DNA of 64,000 bases from an uncultured Oxalicibacterium sp. (GCF_913776015.1 NZ_CAJYMD010000066.1:37156-101155); one strand, 5' to 3'; shown: positions 10,524 through 21,571, numbered from the stretch's first letter. Program-made: numbers and translations. Notes: a model not told the origin generated them from the sequence alone.

Positions 10524-11270
10524 ATGAGTGTCATCGACAAAGCCCGTTCCGATTCCCGCCTTGCCTCTCTGCTGCAAAGCGTGCAGCAGAAAACTAAACT
10601 CAAGTTTGAAAAATCAAAAAGCAGCGATTGGTTGTCGAGTGTCGAAGACGAGCGCGCTGTCATCGAATACGCAGGTTGCCGCCACCCAAGCGCAGCACTG
10701 GCCCAGGAGCTGCTGCATGTCGACTTGCAGCTTGCAGGCTATCGACGCATCCGGCTCGGTATTTCTTCAGTATTCGATCAGGAAGCCATGCCGACTTTCA
10801 TCAATGTGCTGGATCACGAACTGCAGCGCCACAAGATCTACCAGCGCTTTCTCGCGCTGGGCTTTACGCCCGAGCAGTTCTATCGCGATGCCGACAAGGA
10901 TACCTTCCCGTACCTGAATCAGGTACTGATGACCGAGCCAGATACCATCGCACGCATCATTCCGCCCTTCCTGATGTTGTTGGCACCAGGCGGCACGCTC
11001 TCGCTCGAGGCTTATCAGGATCTTTACGATCGTTTCTTGCGCATCAATAACGGTCAGTACGCCAAGCAACTGCTGGTCATCGAGCAATTGATGCAGAACT
11101 GGGCGGCCACTCCCACACTCGATCAGACGCACACCGTGCGCAAGATCATGCTCACCATCGAACCCAAGGGCAATTTCAGTTGGTTCGGTTTCAAGGATGA
11201 AACCGGCTTTCCTGACAATGGCTTCTTTATCGATGAAGCGTTTTCGGTGCGCGTGGTACCGAATACGTAA
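10524..11270 (+). CDS. Hypothetical protein
   Basis: 248-aa ORF from MSVIDKARSDSRLASLLQSVQQKTKLKFEKSK; no recognised family. Confidence 0.75.
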   Translation: MSVIDKARSDSRLASLLQSVQQKTKLKFEKSKSSDWLSSVEDERAVIEYAGCRHPSAALAQELLHVDLQLAGYRRIRLGISSVFDQEAMPTFINVLDHELQRHKIYQRFLALGFTPEQFYRDADKDTFPYLNQVLMTEPDTIARIIPPFLMLLAPGGTLSLEAYQDLYDRFLRINNGQYAKQLLVIEQLMQNWAATPTLDQTHTVRKIMLTIEPKGNFSWFGFKDETGFPDNGFFIDEAFSVRVVPNT

Positions 11271-11525
11271 CAACCTCTGCACGGCCTGCCCCATAAACAG
11301 GCCCACCAGCCTACAAACGCTCTTTTCCTCACGAATCCTTGAGAAACAGAGGCACCGGTGTGCCATTTACACATCGTCCACGCACCGGTTCGGCGCAAAA
11401 AGTCGGATAGCGCAAGCCAGAAATGTCTTCACGCGGTAAAATCTCTCTTTTTCGACATTTCTGTCGCTTTCATGGCCTAATCAAGTTCATCTTGATGCGG
11501 TCGGATTTTTTCTTCTGGAACAATC

Positions 11526-12653
11526 GTGCCCGGTCTCCTTCCCAACGTCGATCCCGACGGCCTCCTCGAATACTCCGTGGTCTACACGGATCGTGCAATC
11601 AACCACATGTCGCAACGCTTTCAGGGCGTAATGCGCGATATTTCGCGGACGCTCAAACACGTCTACAACGCGCACTCGGCAATCGTCATGCCGGGTTCCG
11701 GTACCTTCGGCATGGAAGCCGTTGCGCGCCAGTTCGCCACCGACAAACCGTGTCTCGTGCTGCGTAACGGCTGGTTCAGCTTCCGCTGGACGCAGATTCT
11801 TGAAACCGGCCGCATTCCGTCAGAAACCACGGTTGTGAAAGCGCGCCAGATCGAAGCAGGCAGCCAGGCACCTTTTGCGCCGGCACCGATCGACGAAGTC
11901 GTGGCCGCGATCAAGCAGGCCAAGCCGGCTATCGTGTTTGCACCGCACGTGGAAACCGCATCGGGCATCATGCTGCCGACCGAATACATGCGCAAGGTAT
12001 CGGATGCCGTGCATGAAGTGGGTGGTTTGTTCGTCCTTGACTGCATTGCCTCGGGCACCATCTGGGTAGACATGCAGGCAGCTGGCGTGGATGTCCTGAT
12101 CAGTGCACCGCAAAAAGGCTGGAGCGGTTCGGCCGGTTGCGCCTTCATCATGCTGAGCAAACTCGCCCGCGAACGTATCGAACATACGCAAAGCACCAGC
12201 TTTGCCTGCGATCTGCGCAAATGGCTGCAAATCATGGAAGCCTACGAACAAGGCAACGTTGCTTATCACACCACGATGCCGACTGATGCGCTGACCATCC
12301 TGCGTGACACGATGAAAGAAACCGAAGATTACGGTTTCACCAAAGTGCGCGACGAACAACAACAGCTTGGCGATCGCGTTCGTGCGTTGCTGGCCGAACG
12401 CGGCTTCAAGAGCGTGGCAGCACAAGGCTACGAAGCACCGGGTGTTGTCGTTGCCTATACGACGGACGATGGCATTCAATCGACCAAGAAATTCGTCGCC
12501 GCCGGTCTGCAAACGGCTGCTGGCGTACCGCTGCAATGCGATGAAGGTCCGGAATTCAAGACCTTCCGCATCGGCCTCTTTGGTCTGGACAAACTGCACA
12601 ACATCGATCGTACGGTAGAGAATCTTGCAAAGGCGCTCGACCAGATCGCTTGA
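11526..12653 (+). CDS. Class V aminotransferase (alanine/serine-glyoxylate aminotransferase-like)
   Basis: VMPGSGTFGMEAVARQF, LDCIASGTIWVDMQAAGVDVLISAPQKGWSGSAGCAF with PLP lysine; GTG start. Confidence 0.88.
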   Translation: MPGLLPNVDPDGLLEYSVVYTDRAINHMSQRFQGVMRDISRTLKHVYNAHSAIVMPGSGTFGMEAVARQFATDKPCLVLRNGWFSFRWTQILETGRIPSETTVVKARQIEAGSQAPFAPAPIDEVVAAIKQAKPAIVFAPHVETASGIMLPTEYMRKVSDAVHEVGGLFVLDCIASGTIWVDMQAAGVDVLISAPQKGWSGSAGCAFIMLSKLARERIEHTQSTSFACDLRKWLQIMEAYEQGNVAYHTTMPTDALTILRDTMKETEDYGFTKVRDEQQQLGDRVRALLAERGFKSVAAQGYEAPGVVVAYTTDDGIQSTKKFVAAGLQTAAGVPLQCDEGPEFKTFRIGLFGLDKLHNIDRTVENLAKALDQIA

Positions 12654-12670
12654 TGCGTCATGAACCAAGA

Positions 12671-12702
12671 AAAAAGCCGGACACATCGTCCGGCTTTTTT
12701 TT
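12671..12702 (+). terminator. Rho-independent terminator
   Basis: AAAAAGCCGGAcacatcgTCCGGCTTTTTTTT. Confidence 0.85.
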
Positions 12703-12815
12703 ATGTTCAACAATGCATGCATGACCCTCTCATTGGACGAATTGCTGGTCACACAAGGGGATATAGATCCGTGATGCTCTACAATCTTCCACTTCTTTTA
12801 ACATTTTCTTGAACA

Positions 12816-13154
12816 ATGTCCGATACCTCACCCCATACTCCGCATGCGCACAAACCCTCCGTCATCGATCAATTCTCGAAAATGGCGCAATTCTCGATTT
12901 TGGGCGTGATCATCGCCATCCTGCTGCTATCGCCTGCCGTCATCTATTACTTCACCGGACATGTCGAATCGAAACTGCCAGTCTGTACGGCTGCACAACC
13001 GGCATCTGCAACATGGCGCTGCAAAGTGGATCAATCCGACAAGGCGAAAGTGGCTGGCGGCAATCCGGCTTACTGCCCGGAAGGAAAACAGCATTTCGTA
13101 GAACGTGCGTGGTGCAATGCCAACTGGGATAAACCGATCGTATCGGCACAATAA
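12816..13154 (+). CDS. Hypothetical membrane-anchored protein
   Basis: 112 aa, one TM segment (FSILGVIIAILLLSPAVIYYFTG) and a C-terminal domain with conserved-looking cysteines; followed by a terminator. Confidence 0.65.
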   Translation: MSDTSPHTPHAHKPSVIDQFSKMAQFSILGVIIAILLLSPAVIYYFTGHVESKLPVCTAAQPASATWRCKVDQSDKAKVAGGNPAYCPEGKQHFVERAWCNANWDKPIVSAQ

Positions 13155-13172
13155 GAACTGTACTAACCCACC

Positions 13173-13199
13173 AAAGCCGGACCGTTGTCCGGCTTTTTT
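13173..13199 (+). terminator. Rho-independent terminator
   Basis: AAAGCCGGACcgttGTCCGGCTTTTTT. Confidence 0.85.
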
Positions 13200-13721
13200 A
13201 TTGGGTTTCACGCATGCACAGTATGGCGTGTCGCGACGAATGATCATTCCGCCCGTCTCCTCAAGACACTTTAGGGCGCCATGCTATATTTCCGTCAGAA
13301 AATATAAATTTCCAGATAGCATTAAATCGTGAACTAAATGATCGGTTTGCTCTCTGGCTATAGAGTCTCGCTTGCAGCTTGTAAATCAGAAAATCCCTGA
13401 CTGACGTGCGCCAGATAGCTCGAACAAGGCCCCCATTAACAAGAATCCCTTCCAGAATTTTGCGTCTCTTCTGCGCGCCTCAGCATGAGCAATGCCTTAT
13501 CTTCGTCACGTACCCCTTACCGAGCCGAGCAGATCGTATCAGCGCTCTTCTCTTCACTGCGCAGCAAGACGAGAACGTGGCTGAACACAATCTATATCCA
13601 CGCAGCATTGCCCGCAGTACAACAGCAAACAATCGGCTGGGTGCGCATTACCATGCAGCCCCCCTTTGTTACATGAATCGCCCATCCACGCTCATTACAT
13701 GCCCCATTGGCATTGAAAGAC

Positions 13722-15812
13722 ATGAACGCCGTGCACACTGATACCACCACCGTCCGCCTGGCAGAACTGGAAGACGATATCGCCTCCTACAAACGACAAC
13801 GCGAAGCGCTGTTTGAAGCCATTGATGATGGCTTCTGCATCATCGAGTTCATCGATGGCCCGCACGGCCCCTTGAGCGATTACGTCCACATCGAAGCCAA
13901 CTCAGGTTATCAACGTCACACCGGCATTCATGACATCGTCGGCAAACGCCTGCGTGAAATCGAACCGAATCATGCCGATACCTGGCTCGCCGTCTATGGC
14001 AAGGTGCTGCAATCTGGCGAGCCGATTCGTTTTGAACAGGAATTCATCTCGGCAAAACGCCATATTGAAGTTTCCGCCAAACGCGTGGGTTCTCGCGATA
14101 TGCGTCAGGTGGCCGTTCTGTTTCGTGACATCACCGCTAGAAAACAGACCGAAGCAGCGCTACGCGAAAATGTGGAGCGTGTTCAATTGGCACTGGCGGC
14201 AGGTGCCATCATCGGCACGTGGTTATGGGATCTGCAGACGGATCAGTTCATCGTGGATGAAGCATTCGCCTCGTCTTTCGGTTTTGATCCTGACAAGGCC
14301 AGAAGCGGACTGCCTCTGGCAAAAGTTGTGGAAACTGTTCACCCCGACGATCAGGAAGGCCTTGCCCACGCGATTGCCGAAGCCATCGGACGCGGCGGTG
14401 CCTATGCCCACCAATATCGAACACGCCGTCTGGACGGCAATTATTACTGGCTGGAAGCGAATGGTCGGGTAGAACTGGCAGCCGATGGTACGCCTCTGAA
14501 ATTTCCCGGCGTATTGATCGATGTCGAAGGGCGTCGTGCCGTCGAGGCAGAGCGTGATCGCGCCAACACGGCGTTACGCGCTCTCACCGAGACGCTGGAG
14601 CAGCGTGTGGAAGATCGCACCGCCGAACTGCTCAAGATGGAAGATGCCTTACGTCAGGCGCAAAAAATGGAAGCAGTCGGACAACTCACCGGCGGCCTCG
14701 CACACGACTTCAACAATATCCTCGCCGGCATTCTTGGCAGCCTTGACTTGATCAAGGCACGCATGACGCAAGGCCGCCTTGCCGATATCGAGCGCCACGT
14801 CAATGCCGCACAATCGGGCATCAAACGTGCTGCCTCGCTGACGCAACGCCTGCTCGCCTTTGCACGTCGCCAAACGCTGGATCCCAAACCCGCTAGCGTC
14901 AACCGCGTAGTCGGCGGCATGCATGAACTGATCGGCCGTAGTGTCGGCCCGGCCATCACCGTCCAGACCATCGCTGCCAGCGGTTTGTGGAATACCTTCG
15001 TCGATGTCGGCCAGCTAGAAAACGCGCTGCTCAATCTCTGCATCAATGCACGCGACGCCATGCCCGACGGCGGCAATCTAAAAATCGAGACCACGAATTG
15101 TGTGCTCGATGACAAGGCTGCGATCGAACACGGGTTGTCTGCAGGTCAATATGTCATGCTCTGCGTCCACGATACCGGTACCGGCATGACGCCAGATGTG
15201 ATGGCACGTGCGTTCGATCCCTTTTTCACCACCAAGCCGATCGGACTGGGCACCGGTCTTGGCCTATCCATGGTTTACGGTTTCGCTGGCCAGTCAGGCG
15301 GCGCGGTACGCATTCAATCGGAAGTGAACAAGGGCTCGATCATCTCGCTCTATCTGCCGCGCCATCTCGGCACTGAGGAAGCGGAAGACAATCCATACGA
15401 ACAACAGTCATCACTCAGTGGTAATGCGGGCAAGACGATCCTGATCGTGGATGATGAACCCTTGGTGCGCATGGTTGCAACAGAAATCCTCAAGGATCTT
15501 GGCTATTTCATGGTCGAAGCCGAAGATGGCCCCTCGGCACTGAAAGCGCTGGATGCCTGCCCGGCTCTTGATCTTCTGATTACCGATGTCGGCCTGCCCA
15601 ATGGCATGAACGGCAGGCAGGTTGCCGATGCATTCAGAGAGCGGCATCCCGCCTTGCCAGTTCTATTCGTGACGGGTTACGCGGAAAATGCCGTGCTCAA
15701 TCACGGCCATCTTGAACAAGGCATGCAGATTCTGACCAAACCCTTCACTTCGGAAGCACTAGCAAATCGTGTGCAGTCCTTGCTGCACAGCGACAAGACA
15801 ATCGACAGATAA
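13722..15812 (+). CDS. Hybrid sensor histidine kinase (PAS-PAS-HisKA-HATPase-REC)
   Basis: H-box GQLTGGLAHDFNNILAGILGSLDL, N-box, G-box GLGTGLGLSMVYGFAGQSGG, and REC domain ILIVDDEPLVRMVATEIL...LLITDVGLPNGMNGRQVA. Confidence 0.92.
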   Translation: MNAVHTDTTTVRLAELEDDIASYKRQREALFEAIDDGFCIIEFIDGPHGPLSDYVHIEANSGYQRHTGIHDIVGKRLREIEPNHADTWLAVYGKVLQSGEPIRFEQEFISAKRHIEVSAKRVGSRDMRQVAVLFRDITARKQTEAALRENVERVQLALAAGAIIGTWLWDLQTDQFIVDEAFASSFGFDPDKARSGLPLAKVVETVHPDDQEGLAHAIAEAIGRGGAYAHQYRTRRLDGNYYWLEANGRVELAADGTPLKFPGVLIDVEGRRAVEAERDRANTALRALTETLEQRVEDRTAELLKMEDALRQAQKMEAVGQLTGGLAHDFNNILAGILGSLDLIKARMTQGRLADIERHVNAAQSGIKRAASLTQRLLAFARRQTLDPKPASVNRVVGGMHELIGRSVGPAITVQTIAASGLWNTFVDVGQLENALLNLCINARDAMPDGGNLKIETTNCVLDDKAAIEHGLSAGQYVMLCVHDTGTGMTPDVMARAFDPFFTTKPIGLGTGLGLSMVYGFAGQSGGAVRIQSEVNKGSIISLYLPRHLGTEEAEDNPYEQQSSLSGNAGKTILIVDDEPLVRMVATEILKDLGYFMVEAEDGPSALKALDACPALDLLITDVGLPNGMNGRQVADAFRERHPALPVLFVTGYAENAVLNHGHLEQGMQILTKPFTSEALANRVQSLLHSDKTIDR

Positions 15813-16076
15813 GTGCCCGCTCTTTTGCGCTACCAGGCTCACAAAAATCAAGCATCTCAACACATGCTTCGATCATGAGACGCATGGACAACGATCGGAC
15901 AGCAGATGCACGGCGGAATGCACATGACGCTTCTTAAAGCGTCTTTCGGCACGCCACTTTTTCAGCGGAAGACCATGATTGTTTGAGAGCTACGGCGGAA
16001 AAATCAAAGCAGGCAGGCGGCCTTTATCGCGCTAGCGGGTTGCAAAAATCCACGAGCTCGCGTTACCAATGCGTGC

Positions 16077-17021
16077 TCATATCCAGCGATTGAGTACGAG
16101 CAAAACAACCGGCAAACTGAAAAAAGCCAGCAATGTAGATAAGGCGATACTGGCCGACACCTCATCCTCTGCCACCTTGTAGCGCTGCGTAAACAGGAAG
16201 ACGTTTGCTCCCACTGGCAACGCAGCCGCCATTGCCATCGTCGCCATGGGAATGCCTTTCAAGCCACACAACCAGGCACACAGGATGAATACCAGCGGAT
16301 GGAGCATGGTTTTGACCACGGCGATGCGCAACGCCGGCAACAAATTGCCCTTCAGCTGGCTATACGCAAGCGTGACGCCCACCAGCAGCAATGACATCGG
16401 CCCCAGGGCCTGCCCCATCAACTGCAACGGTTTATCAACCATCGCGGGCAACCCGAATCCTGTTTGGGCATACACCACTCCCGCAATGATGGGGATGGGA
16501 ATCGGATGCAGGATGCTGTTTCTCACCGCAACAGCCAATGTTCGCCATATATTGCCCGCCCCGCCGTCACGCCCAAGCTGACGTGCCGCAGCCAGTTCGA
16601 ACACAATGGTGCCGCCCGTCATCAACACCAGGGCATGGATCGAGATCAGCGTGAACAGGGAAATCAGTCCTTCTTCGCCAAACACCAGATTGACGAGCGG
16701 AATACCGATCATCACGGTATTGCTGAAGGTGTGCGCCAAGGCGCGTGCCGCCGACAACGTCGTCACACCTGAAGCAAGCAGGGTGACAATGAAAACCACG
16801 GCCACCGCCAGAAAATAAACGCCAATCGTGGCGTAATCCAGTTCGCTCACTTTGACACTCATCATGGTGCGAAACAGCAAGGCAGGCGTCAGGACGTAAA
16901 ACACCAGATTGGACAAATCATGAATCGCAGACTGCCGTACCCATCGCATCTTCGCCACGAAGAAACCGATAGCGATGATGAAAATCACGGAGAACAGTGC
17001 TGGCGTGACAGATGCGTTCAA
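16077..17021 (-). CDS. AEC-family (auxin efflux carrier/malonate) transporter
   Basis: 314 aa with about 10 TM segments; FSNTVMIGIPLVNLVFGEEGL and AAALPVGANVFLFTQRY motifs. Confidence 0.87.
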   Translation of the reverse strand: MNASVTPALFSVIFIIAIGFFVAKMRWVRQSAIHDLSNLVFYVLTPALLFRTMMSVKVSELDYATIGVYFLAVAVVFIVTLLASGVTTLSAARALAHTFSNTVMIGIPLVNLVFGEEGLISLFTLISIHALVLMTGGTIVFELAAARQLGRDGGAGNIWRTLAVAVRNSILHPIPIPIIAGVVYAQTGFGLPAMVDKPLQLMGQALGPMSLLLVGVTLAYSQLKGNLLPALRIAVVKTMLHPLVFILCAWLCGLKGIPMATMAMAAALPVGANVFLFTQRYKVAEDEVSASIALSTLLAFFSLPVVLLVLNRWI

Positions 17022-17306
17022 GGTAGGTGCGAAGCCTTCAAATTATGTAATGCCAGCATGTTGATGCCGTCTACGCGATGACGGTAACGGATGAGTGAGC
17101 AACATACGCATCACGAGAGCATTCCCAAAGCGACTTACAGGGACATCGCTTTCTGATCGCTCAACGCATTCATCCAAATAAAAAGGACTGCGCTTCAGCT
17201 CATACGAAGCGCAGTCCTTCCGTATCCATCGCGTTTCAAGACGCATCAGACTTCTCGATCTTGCGAATCTCGAAAGTCAGCACGATGCGTCATTGTCGCA
17301 ATCGAC

Positions 17307-18980
17307 TCAACCCGTCGTTGCGCCCTTGCTGGCGCTAGATGCCAACGCGGCAAACTTGGCCAACACGCCACGCGTGTAACGCGGTGCGGGCTGTTTCCAG
17401 TTGGCGCGACGACGTGCGATTTCTTCGTCAGGCACGTTGAGCTGAATCAGCAGATTGTGTGCGTCGATCGTGATCGAATCGCCTTCTTCCACCAGCGCAA
17501 TCGTACCGCCGACAAATGCTTCCGGCGAAACGTGGCCAACCACCATGCCCCAGGTACCGCCGGAGAAACGACCGTCGGTAATCAGGCCGACGGATTCACC
17601 CAGACCTTGACCAACCAACGCACCGGTTGGTGCCAGCATTTCCGGCATGCCCGGACCGCCTTTAGGGCCGAGGTAACGCAAGACAACCACGTCGCCAGCA
17701 TTGATCTTCTTGGCCATGATGGCATCCATTGCCGAGTATTCATCTTCGAACACACGTGCCGGGCCGGTGATGACCGGATTTTTTAAACCGGTGATCTTGG
17801 CAACGCAACCTTCAGGCGACAGATTGCCTTTGAGGATGGCAAGGTGGCCCTGGTTGTACAGGGCCTTGTCGATTGGGCGGATGACGTCCTGATCCGCACG
17901 CGGCACCGATGGGACATCGGCCAGTGCTTCAGCAACCGTCTTGCCGGTTATCGTCATGCAATCGCCATGCAACATGCCGGCGTCGAGCAGGATCTTCATG
18001 ACTTGCGGAATACCGCCAGCCTTGTGGAGATCGGTCGCAACGTATTTGCCCGATGGTTTGAGATCGCAGATGACCGGTACTTTCTTGCGCATGCGCTCGT
18101 AATCGTCGATGGTCCAATCGACTTCTGCTGCGTGTGCGATCGCCAGGAAGTGCAACACGGCATTGGTCGAACCACCGGTTGCCATGATGACGGCAACGGC
18201 GTTTTCGATCGCTTCACGCGTGACGATGTCACGTGGCTTCAAATCGTTCTTGATGGCTTCGACCAGCACGCGTGCGGATTCTGCAGCCGAACCGACTTTC
18301 TCGTCATCCGGATTCGCCATGGTCGACGAGTAAGGCAGCGACAGACCCAGCGCTTCGAACGAAGACGACATGGTGTTGGCCGTGTACATACCACCACACG
18401 AGCCCGACGATGGGCAGGCATTACGCTCAATGCCTTCGAAATCTTCCTGCGACATGCGGCCAGCGGTAAATTCACCCACAGCCTCGAATGCAGAAACGAT
18501 GGTCAGGTCTTTGCCTTTCCAGTTACCCGGCTTGATGGTGCCGCCGTAGACATAAATACTTGGCACGTTGGTGCGCAGCATGGCGATCATGCCGCCCGGC
18601 ATATTCTTGTCGCAACCGCCGATGACGAGCACGCCATCCATCCACTGGCCGTTGACTGCGGTCTCGATACAGTCAGCAATGACTTCGCGCGAAATCAGCG
18701 AAAACTTCATGCCTTCGGTACCCATGGACATCCCGTCCGAAATCGTCGGCGTACCGAATACCTGCGGATTGGCACCGGCTTCCTTGGTGGCCTTGATGGC
18801 GATATCCGCCAGCTTTTGCAGACCGGAGTTGCACGGCGTGATTGTCGAGTGGCCATTCGCAATGCCGACCATCGGCTTGTCGAAATCTTCCTTCTCGTAG
18901 CCCAGTGCGTAATACATCGAGCGGTTAGGGCTGCGGGACACACCCTGGGTAATGTTTTTTGAGCGGCGGTTGAATGCCAT
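17307..18980 (-). CDS. ilvD: Dihydroxy-acid dehydratase
   Basis: [74 protein letters not shown]. Confidence 0.97.
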   Translation of the reverse strand: MAFNRRSKNITQGVSRSPNRSMYYALGYEKEDFDKPMVGIANGHSTITPCNSGLQKLADIAIKATKEAGANPQVFGTPTISDGMSMGTEGMKFSLISREVIADCIETAVNGQWMDGVLVIGGCDKNMPGGMIAMLRTNVPSIYVYGGTIKPGNWKGKDLTIVSAFEAVGEFTAGRMSQEDFEGIERNACPSSGSCGGMYTANTMSSSFEALGLSLPYSSTMANPDDEKVGSAAESARVLVEAIKNDLKPRDIVTREAIENAVAVIMATGGSTNAVLHFLAIAHAAEVDWTIDDYERMRKKVPVICDLKPSGKYVATDLHKAGGIPQVMKILLDAGMLHGDCMTITGKTVAEALADVPSVPRADQDVIRPIDKALYNQGHLAILKGNLSPEGCVAKITGLKNPVITGPARVFEDEYSAMDAIMAKKINAGDVVVLRYLGPKGGPGMPEMLAPTGALVGQGLGESVGLITDGRFSGGTWGMVVGHVSPEAFVGGTIALVEEGDSITIDAHNLLIQLNVPDEEIARRRANWKQPAPRYTRGVLAKFAALASSASKGATTG

Positions 18981-19052
18981 GATGCCTCCATGGTTTTTGA
19001 AGTCGCCAGCATGCCTTGCGCAATGACGACTGTCAAATATATGATTCAACAT

Positions 19053-19079
19053 TTATTGATATATTTAAAGTATCAATAA
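19053..19079. promoter_or_regulatory. Perfect 9-bp inverted repeat in the ilvD/lysR divergent promoter, candidate LysR-type operator
   Basis: TTATTGATA-tatttaaag-TATCAATAA. Confidence 0.6.
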
Positions 19080-19097
19080 GCCATTCGCGTTCGCCTC

Positions 19098-19991
19098 ATG
19101 AATATCGAACTCCGCCAGTTACGTTATTTCCTCACGGTTGCCGAAGAAATGCATTTCGGCCGCGCCGCACAGCGCCTGCACATGACGCAGCCACCGCTGT
19201 CGTTGGCGATCCGCTCACTGGAAAATTCGCTAGGCACCGCCCTATTCCGCCGCAATAGCCGCAGCGTGTCGCTGACGCCAGCCGGGGTCGCGCTGCTGCC
19301 AGAAGCACAGCGCATCCTGCAACAGACGGCAGCGCTGCCGGATCTGCTGCGACGTGCAAGTTCCGGCGCATCGGGCACGCTGTCGCTGGCGTTCGTCTCG
19401 ACCGCCGACTACAGCGTGCTGCCCGCCTTCCTGCGCGAATTCCGCGAAACCTATCCGGCTGTCGAAATCGATCTGCGCGAAGCCACCACCGATGTGCAGT
19501 TGGAAGAACTGCTGCAAGGCCGCATCGACGTCGGCCTGCTGATTCCGCCCTTGCCCGAGAAAGCGTGGCTGGAAATCGATTATCTGCCCGTGCTTTCTGA
19601 ACCTTTGATCCTGGCCGTGCCCAAAGGATTGCCTGCCGTGCGCGGCAACGCGAAAGCCGCGCTGGAAACGCTGAGTGACCAGCCGCTGATCATCTTTCCG
19701 CGTCGCATCGCCCCTGCCCTGCACGATGCCATCCTCGCCTGCTATCACGAAGCGGGGCTGACACCGCGCATCGGACAGGAAGCGATCCAGATGCAGACCA
19801 TCATCGGCCTGGTCTCGGCCGGCATGGGCATCGCGCTTGTGCCACAATCCGTATCCAACCTGAAGCGGCCCGGTGTCGAATATCGTGAACTGACGAACCG
19901 CACGCCGCTGGTGGAAACGGGATTAGCCTGGCGGCGCGACAATGCCTCGCCCGTACTGCACGCCTTCCTGGAATTACTGAGAAAGACATAG
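19098..19991 (+). CDS. LysR-family transcriptional regulator
   Basis: N-terminal wHTH MNIELRQLRYFLTVAEEMHFGRAAQRLHMTQPPLSLAIRSLENSLGTALFRR. Confidence 0.94.
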   Translation: MNIELRQLRYFLTVAEEMHFGRAAQRLHMTQPPLSLAIRSLENSLGTALFRRNSRSVSLTPAGVALLPEAQRILQQTAALPDLLRRASSGASGTLSLAFVSTADYSVLPAFLREFRETYPAVEIDLREATTDVQLEELLQGRIDVGLLIPPLPEKAWLEIDYLPVLSEPLILAVPKGLPAVRGNAKAALETLSDQPLIIFPRRIAPALHDAILACYHEAGLTPRIGQEAIQMQTIIGLVSAGMGIALVPQSVSNLKRPGVEYRELTNRTPLVETGLAWRRDNASPVLHAFLELLRKT

Positions 19992-19994
19992 AAC

Positions 19995-20822
19995 ATGCTG
20001 ATTCACCCGATGCCTGACCCGATCGCGATTTCGATCGGCCCGATCGCCATTCACTGGTACGGCCTGATGTACCTCGCCGCCTTCTTGCAGTTTGTCTGGC
20101 TGGCGCGCATTCGCATCAAGCAGCCGCAAATCGTGCGAGCGGGCTGGACCAGGGACGACATCGAAGACATGCTGTTCTATGGCGTGGTCGGCGTGATCGT
20201 CGGCGGGCGACTTGGCGAAGTGCTGTTCTATGCGCCAGCCTATTACTTCGCCAATCCGCTCGAAATCTTCAAGGTGTGGAAAGGCGGTATGTCCTTCCAT
20301 GGCGGCTTCCTCGGCGTCTTGCTGATGATGGGCGTCTGGGCCCGCAAGAAAGACCGCAACGTGCTCGACGTCTGGGATTTCATCGCGCCGATGGTGCCGC
20401 TCGGTTACGCCTTTGGCCGTCTCGGCAATTTCATCAACGCCGAACTGCCGGGCCGCATTGCCGATCCGTCGCTACCGTGGGCCATGATCTGGCCGAACGT
20501 CGATAACCAGCCGCGTCACCCGTCGCCGCTGTATCAGGCGTCCATCGATGGCGTGCTGCTGTTTATCATCCTGTGGCTGTTCTCGCGCAAGGAACGTCCG
20601 CGCATGGCGGTCGGTGGCATGTTCTCGCTGCTGTACGGTTGTGCGCGCTTCTTCACCGAATACTTCCGCACACCTGATTACGAAGTCCATTTTGGTCCTG
20701 TCACAATTTCAGCCGGGCAGATGCTGTCTATACCGCTGATTGCGTTGGGTATCGTGATGCTGATCATTGCGTATCGCACGCCAAAGTATCCGGCCACCCG
20801 CGTACAACCAGCCAAAAGCTGA
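19995..20822 (+). CDS. lgt: Phosphatidylglycerol-prolipoprotein diacylglyceryl transferase
   Basis: IHWYGLMYLAAF, GGRLGEVLFY, GGMSFHGGFLG, GRLGNFINAELPGR. Confidence 0.97.
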   Translation: MLIHPMPDPIAISIGPIAIHWYGLMYLAAFLQFVWLARIRIKQPQIVRAGWTRDDIEDMLFYGVVGVIVGGRLGEVLFYAPAYYFANPLEIFKVWKGGMSFHGGFLGVLLMMGVWARKKDRNVLDVWDFIAPMVPLGYAFGRLGNFINAELPGRIADPSLPWAMIWPNVDNQPRHPSPLYQASIDGVLLFIILWLFSRKERPRMAVGGMFSLLYGCARFFTEYFRTPDYEVHFGPVTISAGQMLSIPLIALGIVMLIIAYRTPKYPATRVQPAKS

Positions 20823-20867
20823 TCTGGCAACGCAACCCAGAACAACGAAACCGGTTTGTTTCCTCTC

Positions 20868-21518
20868 ATGGATTTCTGGTCTTTCTTCACCCGGCTGGCG
20901 GATACCAACTTCACGCTGCCGGTCGCGCTGCTGATCAGTGTATGGCTGGCCGCCGCACGCGAGTGGCGCTTGGCAACGTGGTGGTTGATGCTGTTTGGCT
21001 TCGGCCTGTTTCTCGTTACGGCAACCAAGGTGGCTTACGTCGGTTGGGGTATCGGCATTGCTGCCGTCGACTTCCACGGCTTCAGCGGTCATGCAATGCG
21101 TGCCGCAACAATTGCGCCACCATTTGCCTACCTGCTGGCCCAACGGTGCACAAGCAGTGTGCGCGCCACGGCAGTCATCGCTGCCATCGTCTTTGCCATC
21201 GCCATTTGCGTCTCGCGACTCGTACTGGGCGTACATTCGGTTTCCGAAGCGATCAGCGGCTTGCTGCTCGGCTTCCTGCTTGCATTCACTTTCATCGCCA
21301 TCAGCCAACGCCATGCAGGCATTGCCTTCACACGCCAGTACTTGATCCTGGGCGCGTTGCTGTTACTGCCAATTCTGAATGCTCGCCCGGCACCGACTCA
21401 AGGTTGGATCGAACACGTCGCAACGCACTTGGCAGGAGAAGCGAATCGCGACGCCATTCTTCAGCGCATGGGCAAACTGCCTCCAAATGATACGCCCGAC
21501 ACCGCCATACAGCGTTAA
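20868..21518 (+). CDS. PAP2-family phosphatase
   Basis: DFHGFSGHAMRAATIAPPFAYLLA and SRLVLGVHSVSEAISGLLLG phosphatase motifs. Confidence 0.82.
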   Translation: MDFWSFFTRLADTNFTLPVALLISVWLAAAREWRLATWWLMLFGFGLFLVTATKVAYVGWGIGIAAVDFHGFSGHAMRAATIAPPFAYLLAQRCTSSVRATAVIAAIVFAIAICVSRLVLGVHSVSEAISGLLLGFLLAFTFIAISQRHAGIAFTRQYLILGALLLLPILNARPAPTQGWIEHVATHLAGEANRDAILQRMGKLPPNDTPDTAIQR

Positions 21519-21571
21519 ACCTGAATTCACACACCATCGATCAATCCCGCAATAATTGATAGCTCCAAAAC

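Noticed and set aside
13285-13306. Inverted repeat TATATTT-N8-AAATATA
   Set aside because: Short, AT-rich and expected by chance in an AT-rich intergenic region; no associated gene logic.
17844-18962. 372-aa plus-strand ORF antisense to ilvD
   Set aside because: Shadow ORF of a highly conserved gene, His/Arg-rich composition, no family resemblance.
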